Assembly: GCA_018806985.1 (NCBI GenBank) | Contig: JADANN010000424.1 | Coordinates: 864,501 to 928,500, forward strand | Direction of reading: 5' to 3' | Source: Angiostrongylus vasorum | Taxonomy: Eukaryota; Nematoda; Chromadorea; Rhabditida; Metastrongylidae | Length of the DNA: 64,000 nt | Part shown: in pieces, positions 20,626 to 32,100 of the stretch | Position numbering within the stretch: the stretch's first letter is position 1 | How the letters are laid out: every line of letters starts with the position of its first letter | Program-made: the position numbers and the translations under genes | Notes under the pieces: generated by a model | The model's input: the letters and a program-made list of their open reading frames with translations, nothing else | Told to the model about the DNA's origin: nothing | Database searches by the model: none

Positions 20626-23600
20626 CGGATCACTTTACGCTTCCTGAAGAAATGAACTGGTTGCGAGCCGGTCAACGAGTGTCCGTGGAGGAGCGCGAAA
20701 CCAGGCACGCTGTGAGATTGCACGAATACTCTCGATTGCCCTGGGATTCCACCTACAATGTTATGGTTCGTGAGAATTAGCTTGGCAAACGACTTCTCTG
20801 ACTCAGCTTCTGTCAACAAATCCGGTTATCATACTATATTAAAGACTATCAACGATAATAATAGTCGTTTTCTTGTTCAGCAATCGCGAGGTTGTTAAAC
20901 AGCATACATTTACTTCCATACAAAAACACAGTACAATACAACAGTAGCTGACGTTTCGGCAGTATCGCCTTCTTCAGAGCCTGGAAGGGTATACTGACAT
21001 ACAATTTACTAGGCCAAACGCTTCAATGACACTTACAAAAAGACGAAAAAACTCTATGGTAATTACATGGTCAACAGCTTCTCGAAAAAAAACTCACCGC
21101 TTTTTTTACGTGCCTTCCCATGAGGAAGATTAGAACAGCTGATTATGGTCGCATAAGGTTGATGACTGCACCATCCCACATCAGAAATTGATGCGAACAT
21201 ACGGGGTCAGGTCGCGTATGACCTCTGGGCATTCATCCCTGCTATTCATTGTAGGGTTTTTGGCGTTTATCCAAAAAGCCTCAAGAAGTTTTCGCGCTGG
21301 TGTTCTAGTCTCCTGCGCAAGGATATTGACTTTTACTTCAAAATCGTCCCCGCTGTGCTTTTTGTATCCTATGCGTGCCTAGTGGGGTACTTTGTCTTAG
21401 TTTTCGTTTGCCATCTAGGTGTTCTTTTATACGGATACACAAAGGCCTGCCCGTTTCGCCAATATATTCATCTCCGCAATTATTACACGAGATCAGGTAT
21501 ATCGTACCTGAACTCATGCAATCACCGTCCCTGCCGTAAGGGCAGATTACGCAATTTGTTGTTTCGCATAGACGGTCATACAGGCGGTTACGAACTAACT
21601 GACGACGTAGAGTAGCCGGTGGTATTTCAACTATCGCTACCGATTCCTCTAGACCTGCCCTTCTTAAGCATCGTTTAATCGCTACGCTTACTTCATCGCT
21701 AATAAAGGGCAGCATAAACGGGACTTTCTTTTTTTTGGCCAAGTGTTTCGATTGGGCGCGTCGCTCTCCTTCTAAACTTATCTCGTGGGGTTACTATTTC
21801 GTAGCCATTGGAGATGGCTATTTGCCGAGCCAAGTCGCGCGATTCTTCCTTTAGTTCCCCGGTTGTGCACACAGAGGTGGCTGTTCGAAACATGTTTCTC
21901 ACAAGCGCCCTCTTTGTGTGTGAAGGGTGGGAAGAAAGGAAGTGAACGAGGATGTTCTTGTTACTTGGCTTTCGGTACCACTTTGTCAGGTAACCGCTAC
22001 TTGATAGGCTTATCTGGACGTTTAAAAACGGAAGCCAGTCTTTTCTCGGTTTCTCCCGGGTGAACTTAATGTACTCAGACTGCTCGTTCAATAATTCAAA
22101 GCATTTGTCCATCTCCTCCTGCGTAGAGAAGATGACAAAACAATCATCTACATATCTGCAGTAGAGTAGTGGCCGGAGATCGAGAGCAGGGGCTTCTATC
22201 TTAGACATGAATACAATGGCAAGGCTTGGTGCCAGTCGCTGTACCATAGCCATCCCCCCTTATTTGCGCGAAATATTTCCCAGACCATCTGAAAATCGAG
22301 CAGTTTAGGCACTCCTTTAGGGAGAGCCATTAGCTGCTGAATGGATAAAGCCATGCATATTTATTCTTCCTTCATGTTTAACAAGAAGTTCGAAGATGGC
22401 TTGCATTGCGGAGTCATTCGATACGTTGGTGTACAACGCAGTAACGTCGAAGGACTCCATCACGTACGCGTTATTAGGAGACGCGTTACGTAGACGTTCT
22501 AGGAACATTTGGGTGTTTGTGAGGTGAGCTGGAATATGGTTAAGCAACTGGGTAAGTATTAGGCTTAAAAACCAGGTTATTCTATCCGTTGGCCCGTCTA
22601 CACAGCTGATGATGGGTCTAACCTTAAATGATGACGGATTGGTTGACGCAAGATCATCAGGTGATACCAACTTATGTGTTTTAATAAGTATGTATAGGAC
22701 GGCATATAGCCTTTGTGTATCCGTATAAAAGAACACCTAGATGGCAAACGAAAAACTAAGACAAAGTACCCCACTAGGCACGCATAGGATACAAAAGCAC
22801 AGCGGGGACGATTTTGAAGTAAAAGTCAATATCCTTGCGCAGGAGACTAGAACACCAGCGCGAAAACTTCTTGAGGCTTTTTGGATAAACGCCAAAAACC
22901 CTACAATGAATAGCAGGGGATGAATGCCCAGAGGTCATACGCGACCTGACCCCGTATGTTCGCATCAATTTCTGATGTGGGATGGTGCAGTCATCAACCT
23001 TATGCGACCATAATCAGCTGTTCTAATCTTCCTCATGGGAAGGCACGTAAAAAAAAGCGGTGAGTTTTTCGAGAAGCTGTTGACCATGTAATTACCATAG
23101 AGTTTTTCGTCTTTTTTGTAAGTGTCATTGAAGCGTTTGGCCTAGTAAATTGTATGTCAGTATACCCTTCCAGGCTCTGAAGAAGGCGATACTGCCGAAA
23201 CGTCAGCTACTGTTGTATTGTACTGTGTTTTTGTATGGAAGTAAATGTATGCTGTTTAACAACCTCGCGATTGCTGAACAAGAAAACGACGCATTCATAT
23301 TCCAATGCCGAGGTTAATAGAAAGTCGATCCTGGGAACTGATAATAATAGTCATTTTTATCTTTTTCATATTTAATAAACTCTATTGATATGTGAATACT
23401 GTTGAGGGTTCTTATCAAAAGACGAAAAAAATTCTTAAGTGCAAAAAGCTAAGCCTGCTTTTTCATTGGTGTTAATCCGTAAATAAAACTATTGGCGTAT
23501 TTATCCCAGTAGTTAGAGGGGCCTGAAATATACCGGATCGGCAGCTAGTTCCATTCCGTACTCTGAGCTCACCAGTCGTTCTATCACTCTAAGTGCAACG

Positions 23601-26600
23601 AATTGGTACCAGACATTTCTGGGACAACGGCAACACTGACTTGATACATAATTGGGACCATCGCAAGTCACTGTATAGGCGAGACATGGATTCAGTCACC
23701 TCTAATGATGCTTGATGATGTTGAATTCGTAGAGAATAGCGCATTACTGCATCTTCGTACCACAAATGAAAAAAAAGGTCACACTATTTCTGTATAATAT
23801 GCTGACGTACAGTTTGAACAAGATGGAAAGGAGTGTCCCTAGTGAACTACTTGTATCATCTGTCGTCTGTCATCCCGTTGATCGTCGAGTGACTCGAGCG
23901 GGAACCAATAAACGTTCGATTTCTCTTTGTTACGTGCAAGAGTAGCCCAATGGGTCCTGCTCTTTCTACGGACTCACTGAGCATCATATCCTTCTTCCAA
24001 GGTTTTCGTGAAGAACTCTAAGCATCGGGTCGGTGGTCTTCCTGCAGTACATTTGAAACCAGGAATCCAGTCACTTACGGTTCTCATCCATTGGTTGTCG
24101 TTCATCCGCATTACGTGTCCAGATCAAATTATCTTCGACACTTTTGCGTATAGAACGGCATCTTTAATTTCTGATCGTTGATGTACGTCGGAGCTTCGGA
24201 TTCCTTCCCTCACTTGTGTGAAACGGGATGCTCCTACCATCGTCCTTTCGCATGCGAGTTCAATAACGCTGAGTGATCGATGCTTCATCCTGCTTACACA
24301 ACAACCAGGTTTCTGACGCATACAGGAAGTACCGCTGAGTCGAAAAAGTGGGCACGGAGTCGGGTGTTCTTTGTTTTCTTCACTACATCTTCGATGCCCT
24401 TGAAAGCTCCCCAAGCCGTTCGTTTCTTTCTGCTCAGCTCTGAAGCTAAGTCATTCATCATATTGATTTCCCGACCTATATAGACAACTGGAGCATTCGG
24501 AGATATTCGTTCCGTTGAGCGTGAATGGGGCAGACAAAACCAATGCGTTCTTCATGAACATCGTTTTTGTGAGATTTGCTGGAAGGCCGATCTTTCCACA
24601 GGCTTTATCAAAGCCAGCAAGCATTAGTTCCTCTAGGATAATGTTTGGTATTACACGAAGGATTTCATCAGCAAAGCGAATATGGTGCAATTGCCGACTA
24701 ACGACTTCCAGTCCTTCGTTGTCCACGTTACGTTCGTTCTCGCATGACATTATTGAGGGTGGCGGTAAATAGTTTTGGAGAGGTGGTATCGCCTTACCTA
24801 ACCCTTCTTTTGGCGTCGATGTTAATATCGTTGTAGAACGGCGATATCTTGGTTGTGAAATATTTATATGTCTCACGAAGAATCTTTATTTGCTAACAGA
24901 GACCCCCTAGCAGTCCAAGGCTTCTATGACTGCTTCTATCTCAAGAGAGTCGAATGCCTTTGAATCGGTGTAAGTGAGACAGAGCGGTCTACTGTACTCT
25001 CGCAATACTACAATGAGTCTTGTTATCGTGTGAATGTGGTCCATCAGACGGAATCCTTTCCGGAACTCTGCTTTCCTATTTGGTTGTCCTTCGTCCGGTG
25101 CTCTGTCAACCCTCTTTAGGACGACTTGAGTGAAGGATTTGTAGACGACAGACAACAAGCAGATTGAAAAAATAGTTGCCATTTTCATGGGTTTCACCCT
25201 TGTTGAACAGTAACGCAGATTTACCAGTATTCTACTGAATAGAAACCTTGCATTCTGACAAGTAACGTGTTATGAGCCGACACAATGTGCTGATGAGGAC
25301 TTGCGGAAAGTTCTTCAGGTGTTCATACCTTGTCCTATCCGGACCTGGTGTTATTCTGTTCTTCACCGACAAAATGGGATGTCGGATTTCGGAAGGCAGA
25401 ACCGGTGGCACGACATATCTATCCTCTTCCACTTCATATGAAGGTAGGAGAACGTGGCTATTAAAGAGATCCGAGTAGTAATTATGAATTGTTCTCTCCA
25501 CGTGCTTTCTGGAAGGTGTGACTGTTCCGTCTGAGCGCTGGAGTGCCATCACCTTGGTTTTGTAGTTCGCGCAGCCTTCGGTGAGCTTTGCAAATGCTTT
25601 TCACAGCATACGCAGCTTCAATCGTAACTAATGATATTCTCTCTTTCTTCTTCAATCCTTCTTTTATCACCTATCTGCATTGTTTTGCAAGTTAGGACGT
25701 GAGTGGACGTTGCATGCAGCTCGTGCGATTCCACGCTGGCGTATCAGCTTGCGTGTTTCTGGAGAAAGAAGTCGCTTCGTGACTTTTTTACTTTCAGCTT
25801 TTAACGCCCTAAGGTGAAGATGCTGAGTGAGCCGATCGTGTTCCTCGTCGATGTAACCAAGGACTTCACCTTCCAAGCAGCCGGCTATTGAACCGAATAA
25901 ATCCCAGTTTAAGGCGGTTTCGTGACTTCGCTTTTTGTGCTTAGCAACTTTCTCTCCTTTCCGCGAAAATTGGAATCTTGCACAAAGAAGGCAATGGTCT
26001 GATCCCGGATATAATTTTGGGCCTAGAGGTGCATCGGTTAAGTAAAACTTTCGATTTACTATGATCTGGTCTCTTTCGTTATGGTACTGTCTATTGGGAG
26101 GATATCCCACATCCAGAGTTATGGGCAGGGCTTCAAGAATTGTGAGCTTGCATGAATGCTCTTGGTTGTTATGATAAAGCCGACGAGGCTCTCACACCGC
26201 TCGCTCTATTCTAAGCCGTGCGTCACAATTTGCTCTTTTTTCAGCCGTTCTTCTGGGTCCAATCTTAGCGCTAAAATCTCCAGTGATTACGCTGAAGAAT
26301 GTATGGTCTTCTCTGTAGAACTTCTCCACTTCCGTATAGAACGCTTCAAATTCGCCTTCGTCAGAGCTTGATGTCCGTTTGTAGATGACGAAGATTGTCA
26401 GAGGAGGTATTGATCCACATCTCCTCAAACATAAACGTCCTATCCGGGTTGTTAATTGTTCGAATGAATCGATGTTCAATCGATGCTCACTCGTGTTGAC
26501 GAGAACGCCGACACTGCCGACTCCTCTACTGTCGCATGTTCCGTGAAACCGTTCTTCTCCGGTGTCATAGACGGCTTTGAATAGGTAGTATGGTCTCGTA

Positions 26601-27590
26601 TTGGCCAGGCCGATGACGTCGTAGCTTATCCTTCTTGCTTGCTCGATCAAATATTCTATCGAGGGCTCAGATGCAAGTGTGCGTGCATTGTAAGTACAGA
26701 TCGTCACCTTAGCTTTTTGAGATTTAGGTAGCTTAGAATGGCCCTAAGATTTTAGCAGCCTCTCTGTACTCCTCCCTACCCAACGCTGCCGAATCGGGGG
26801 CTCTGTCGAGCTCAAGGGAATGAGGCCCGTTTATTTTCTTGCGTTCAGCTTTTTGATACCCACGTATAGCTTGTTGTGCTCTGAATAGGAAAGAGATCCT
26901 TCTGTTGAGAGGACAAGTGTTTATACAGAAAATCAGTATTTCAGACAATTGGCAAAGTTGGCAGTGTGGCGTGTGTCTCTGAAGACTGTCAGAGCGCCAC
27001 TGTAAGGTTCTACCTATTCTCTCGACAAGATGATTACCGTGCTTTCAGTGATACCGAATTGGTTGGTGATCAACACTTTCCCTATTCTTCTTTGTTTTTT
27101 CCCTCAAAAATCTTTTTTTTCCTTGCGTTTTTTTTTATCAAGTGGCGATGTTGATACCCAAAACTGCGAAATTCCTTTGCATTCGTCTATACGTTTACTA
27201 CGAACCTATTAATTTGTCTTAGTCGTTCGAAATCCATCTTGCTGTTAAAGTGTTATCGAGTTCGATCATGGCTGGTTAAGTGTGCCTTAGAATAAGCAAA
27301 TGAAGAAGCCTAGTTTTGCTGCAAAAGCTACATTTTTTTACATTTTTACATTCTACACATTTTTACATACATTTTTTTGGGAGTTTTACTCGTTCGTTGT
27401 CGATTTATTTCTTTTCCTTTGTTCTTAAGGTGTCGTACGTCAGTTTGTTTCAGATGACTGTGGATGTCGTGTGGCACGTTCGTGCTCTTCGCCCACTGCA
27501 TCGCATTCATTTCTACATTGGCGACCACGCAATACTGGAGCAGCAAAGAGATGACTCTGAAATAGTTAACACTTTTGTTTTATATACAAC

Positions 27591-27626
<36 letters not shown>

Positions 27627-28003
27627 TACATACTTACTTGGATACTTGGATGGCCCGTGCTGTGCAGGCCCCAGCATGGTCTCAAATTTTTTTCGCAGTT
27701 CTGTTGGTTTAGCCATTGCGGTTCCTTGGAGCCCCAAGGGCAGCCAGGTCAAGGTCTGCCCCTCGTCGTCACCACAGGCAGTCGACGCCTTTGTGGATCA
27801 GAAGAGGATTTGCCACTATGCGACTAGTTTGGTACCAGGACGGTGACGGATCCTGGTATTGCTTTACTCCTAGCTGAGCTTCCTGATGGGAACGCCGGAC
27901 TCCTTCTCGGCTTGGGAGACCCTGCCAGGGAGATGAATCCTCCCGCTGTACACCGCGGTCCTACACCCAGGAACATCTGCCATGAGGCGGTAAACCGTTG
28001 GGG

Positions 28004-28056
<53 letters not shown>

Positions 28057-28453
28057 ACATATTATATATATTATATATACTGTATATATATATGAGAAAA
28101 AAACTAATACGTTCAGACTTTTAAAAAGTCGACATGCCATGTTACCAAGCAGTTCGTCTGCTTAAGCTTTTCACGACTGTACATGCATTGATGTCGTGGC
28201 ATGACTTTTGGGAATGGTCTATATCCTTTGATTTCAGATAATTTGCTTTCCCAGTGTTTACTTTGCCGCAGTGGTTTTTCCTTGTCTCACTTCTTTTTTC
28301 TTTAGAGTACATGAAAAAATGCAGATTACTGACACAACATATGAAAAACTGGATTATAGAGCTGAAAACACAATTACGAAAGTAGTCACCCTTGATGGAA
28401 CTAGGGACCGTATGCGCCGAGTTCACTTCATACTGCGTGCGGTGGAAAATTAA
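20626..28453 (+). CDS. Gene Y: 3' exons of an unrecognised protein, with a transposon-filled 6.7-kb intron
   Basis: Three exons with agreeing phases: 20626-20765 (TLPEEMNWLRAGQRVSVEER, acceptor TTTTCATTTTAG), 27430-27564 (MTVDVVWHVRALRPLHRIHF), and 28325-28453 (ITDTTYEKLDYRAENTITKV, ending FILRAVEN and stop). Junctions are phase 0 to 0. The first visible exon starts in mid-codon, so at least one exon lies upstream. I see no signal peptide, membrane helix or known motif. Intron 20766-27429 contains PLE-1, a SINE-1 and RTE-A; intron 27565-28324 contains family C inside TA repeats. The donor after 20765 (GTTCGT) is not strong. Confidence 0.45.
20854..20866. repeat. Left target-site duplication of PLE-1
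   Basis: GATAATAATAGTC, identical to 23340-23352 on the other side of the element. Confidence 0.7.
20867..23339 (-). mobile_element. PLE-1: Penelope-like retroelement with inverted terminal arm
   Basis: The minus strand encodes a Penelope-type reverse transcriptase from about 22736 to 21699 (FKVRPIISCVDGPTDRITWF, ESFDVTALYTNV, CRYVDDCFVIF with intact YVDD). A GIY-YIG endonuclease follows (21690-21340; GTIYLISCNNCGDEYIGET after a Cys-rich CVICPYG linker). Frames are broken near 22,260-22,320 and 21,700-21,740, and the last endonuclease codons are shifted. The segment 22711-23339 is an inverted copy of the 20867-21450 end, including the endonuclease C-terminus (KLLEAFWINAKNPTMNS) and the tail. 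Both arms carry a hammerhead-like motif. A perfect 13-bp target duplication flanks the whole. It lies in gene Y's large intron. Confidence 0.88.
23340..23352. repeat. Right target-site duplication of PLE-1
   Basis: GATAATAATAGTC, pairs with 20854-20866. Confidence 0.7.
23565..23740 (+). mobile_element. SINE family 1, degenerate
   Basis: Keeps ATTGGTACCAGACATTTCTG, ACTTGATACAT, ACTGTATAGGCGAGACATGG and the TGATGCTTGATGATGTTGAA block; the head is lost. Confidence 0.5.
23850..26930 (-). mobile_element. RTE-A: RTE-clade non-LTR retrotransposon, inactivated
   Basis: Minus strand. The APE-type endonuclease (about 26707-26190) begins MTICTYNARTLASEPSIEYL, the classic nematode RTE start, with VITGDFSAKIGPR. 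Reverse transcriptase pieces follow: PSEIRHPILSVKNRITPGPD (25,400-25,330), GFRLMDHIHTITRLI (25,050) and RFADEILRVIPNI (24,660), where the usual FADD is FADE, replacing the second catalytic Asp. The C-terminal region lies at 24,600-23,870. The 5' leader (26,930-26,740) matches RTE-C at 50,400-50,590. Multiple frameshifts; part of the reverse transcriptase between 24,870 and 24,910 is replaced or lost. Sits in gene Y's large intron next to PLE-1. Confidence 0.85.
27595..27622. repeat. (TA)n microsatellite
   Basis: An uninterrupted TA run just upstream of the family C copy at 27640. Confidence 0.85.
27640..28005 (+). mobile_element. Family C interspersed repeat within TA repeats
   Basis: Starts ACTTGGATACTTGGATGGCC and ends GGCGGTAAACCGTTGGGGG. 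Opposite orientation to the 8745 copy. Flanked by (TA)n on both sides. Confidence 0.75.
28008..28060. repeat. (TA)n microsatellite
   Basis: About 45 bases of pure TA followed by an imperfect AT-rich run to about 28,095. Confidence 0.85.
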
Positions 28454-28677
28454 GCTTGGTAGGGAAAGGACTACGGGTTGATGTTCGAGTATTATTGATG
28501 AAATTTGTTGAAATTGAATGATTTTTGTGCGTGAAAGCCCCCATCAGTCAAGATTTTCTAATATAAAATTATGTCTGAGCTTATAGCGAAGAACTCTGTT
28601 TAAAAAAATGTTTAACCACTTAATTAATTTCAGATTGAAATGTGCCTTCACAATTTTTTAAATTTAAAACTGCTCTT

Positions 28678-29015
28678 AATGGGGCGGATAGCACAATGGG
28701 AGTGGTGTCCGTCATCACGAGAATGGTTTTAGTTCGATTCCGCTCTGGGCTAACCAAGACTGTCATCCCTCCGGGGTCTAAAATTGGTCTCTCTGCAATC
28801 CAATTGGGAACGCTCCAACCCGGCTATCTCAGATCTCCAACAAGAAACGATTCGCCCAGCATTCTACAATATCCAAGATTAGATGGAAATCCTCAGGCAG
28901 CAACCGATGCCACACGTAAAAGTTGGAAGATCTTCGTGGACAATGGATGCGGGGAAACCAATCGAATGTGAGAAGTGCTGAGATCCACACAGTAGACGTG
29001 AAGACGGATCAAATA
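28678..29015 (+). mobile_element. SINE family 2 copy, full
   Basis: Head GGGGCGGATAGCACAATGGG with box B TTTTAGTTCGATTCCGC (AGTTCGATTCC, near canonical). The body ends GAAGTGCTGAGATCCACACA and GAAGACGGATC. The best copy for judging family 2's tRNA origin. Lies between gene Y and the Mind bomb-like gene. Confidence 0.8.
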
Positions 29016-29197
29016 AAATGAGATAAAATAAACTGCTTTCTTGGTGTTTTCATTAGCAAATGATATTTTTTATGGGAATGTCGTTAGTTTCCTATTGGTT
29101 GTGATTCTGGAAGGATAAGTAGGAAAACGAAACAATCAATAATGTAAAGGTCCATTTTGGATGGCTTTTTCAATATTGTTTGTTATCTGATTGATAG

Positions 29198-32100
29198 GAT
29201 GTTCATCTGGTGATAATTCGGTCTATGATGAACTCCGATGGAAACGATCAAATGTTTTATCTTCAATCCGCGAACAAGCAGCACATGTTCTATTGGTCGC
29301 AAGACGAGCGCCGTTCTGATGCGCTTCTTCCGATTTATACAGGTTCATTGGTTTCCAGGAAATTCAGGAGTTCATCACTATTTGAACACTTTTTTTACTG
29401 AATATACTTCTGTGTAGGTTTTTCAGATGGTGGTTTCGCAGGCCATTTGCACGTGCGCGGTGAATACGTAGATCGGCAGTCGGTCGACACGTCTACATCG
29501 CGACTTCTTCACGGCGGCGGTTGTGTGTCTGCCGATGGCACTCAGCTGATCGCCGCCGTCTTGAACTGGACTAACAACGAGAGCGGTCCTGCGCTGTTCG
29601 CTCTGGCGGCGCAGAATCATTTCGAACAGGTATCAGCTTGTTGCACATAGACGTTGCTCATATGTGGATGACCGTAAAATTTGGTCAATCCGAGGAAGCC
29701 ATACGTCAAGAGGACATATGTTTGTCCTCTTGACGTATGGCTTTCTCAGATTAGCTCAGTTTCCTAACCCGAACTCCTAATATTCTGATTATTCATATCT
29801 TATCTCAATCTGGTGTAGTTATCTAAGAATTGAATTGCCGGTACCTATGATCACATGAAGGAGTGCGTGTGGCGCAATGGTCGTAGGCGCCCTGCAATGC
29901 ACACGTGAAATCGGTCCCTGCGCCCATGGCCTCCCAAACTTTCCTTTCCTCCAGGGTCGACAAATTGATACCAAATTTGTCTGGGAGAAAGCAGCACAGG
30001 CTCGATGAATCGGTAGACCACCGCGAGTTATTCTAAAGGCCAGATATTCATTCAATCACCACCAACGATGCTTTATGAAGTAGAAGGCAAGGCGCATCTC
30101 TCAGGTATTGATCAACGCTGAGAGCTTTGTCCTTTATCCTTATTATGATTGCATGAAAAGCTACAGGTTATTCGGCAGTTAATGTTGGATTTGTAATTTC
30201 AGTTCTCTTGTGTATGTTTTAGCAACAGTTTTTTTTTCCGAAATGTTAGCATTATGTATCATTTGAAGGCTTATTTGGGCATTTCATTTACGTTTAGTTG
30301 AATTAAAATATAAATTGTATTTTTGACAAGTTTTAGAGATTAGAGATGGAGATTTCGGAACAGAACATTCAACATGTACTTGGCTACTTTGATACTTGGT
30401 TGGCTCCTCCTCACTGGTTGTACGGGCCCCAGCACAATCTCCATTTTTCTGACGTTTTGCTGGTTTTGCCATTGTGGTTCCCTCCCGAGGTCAGCCAGGC
30501 TAAAGTTTGCCGTAGGTCGTCACCGCCACAAACAGTCGCCGCCCTTGCGGATTAGAGGGACATTTGCCACTATGCAACTACTTTGGTACCATGACGGTAA
30601 CGGATCTTGGTGTATTGGTTTACTCTTAGCTGGGCTTCCTGATGGCAACTCCAGACTCCATCTCACTTGGAAGACCCTGCCATGCCGATGAATCCCATCT
30701 CTGTACATCGCAGGCCGACACCCAGGAACACCGCGCAGCTACGTTGCTGCGATTACCGTAGGGCTTCTCCCTGAAAGTCGTGGATTTCGTAGATTTCTTT
30801 TCATATTCTGTTTTTATACGACTGCTGAGCCCGTATTACGCAGTAGTTCGAGGCACACGTGGTCGTTGGTCGCGCCCAGTGCTCACCAAGCCTTTCATTC
30901 CCCCGGGCTTGGCATATTGGTGCTAGACCTGTCTGGGAGGATAGCAGCACTGGCTCGATAAATCCGCAGGCCACTCCAAGTCATGGTATAGCCCAGATAT
31001 GCATTCAGTCGCATTTAACGATGCTTAATGAAGTCTAATGCATAACCGTCAGGCATTGATCAACATCGAGAGCATTAGCCTTTTATCCGCTGATGTTAAC
31101 ATTTTTTGGGCCGTCACGAAAAGTTCGGATTAGTTTTAGAAATTCCATAAAAAAATGCTCATGGTGTTTTTCTCTTTTGTAGCTAAGTGAACACATGTGT
31201 GGCGCATTGTGTTTTCTTGACGTCCTCATATTCTTTTTCGTCTGGCATTACGTAAGACCGTAGAAATTTAGAGGTTCGAGAGAGTGGGACGTTTGCTGTT
31301 AGTCTTCTTGGTGATCTGAAAAGCGGATGCCTTCACAGACTTATTGGGCTGCCGTATGTCGTACGTTTTTCCCAAAATGTGCGCGATTTCAGTTAAACAC
31401 TGCGTCGGAAAACGGCTATACGCCGCTGATGTACGCAGTGGCTGCCGGTAACTGGACTGCGATTGTCACGCTTCTATCGCTTGGAGCTCAACGCGATGTG
31501 ACAGATGTGAACGGAAACACCTTACTGCATATCGCTGCCGACAGGTTTGCTAACGCTTTTTGGTTTCTGTTTTTTTACTCCAATGACGTATTTGTCAGTT
31601 TTGGCATAGATTTGTGTATTCCCCGTTTGTTTATATGTTTGGGTTTATGTGATTCCACATATTGTGTGGATTTTTTTCATTCGATGGCTTATTTCGTGTT
31701 GGTAATCCACAAAGGCCTTTGGATTTTCGTTTGGGTTCGACTAGTACGTGATGGCTTCATCTTCCAGAAGAATGTTGTCGAATGCTAGTCGAGTCGTCTC
31801 TTCTTAGAATCCTGAGTTCTACTAGAGCGTTCCTTGGTCTTCACCACAGGCGGTCTCCTACCTTTGTAGATCGGAGTGAGCTGTTCCCAAGCAAGTTCGA
31901 CTTCGGAGAGATAAGATGCTTAGATGACCTGAGAAGGGAGGAACCAGCGAACGCGCGTCTGTTTCACAGCGTCTCTATCTACTGCACTAGTGGCTTAAAA
32001 CTGAGGACTGATTGGTGGAAATATTACTTCCAACGATGGCGACAAATGCAGAAATAAATCCAGGCCTTCTAGTTAATTGGCTAGAGTCGTAAATGATGTG

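Noticed and set aside
31327..31788. 153-codon open frame
   Set aside because: Only 31393-31544 is ankyrin exon; the rest is hydrophobic intron translation past a GT donor.
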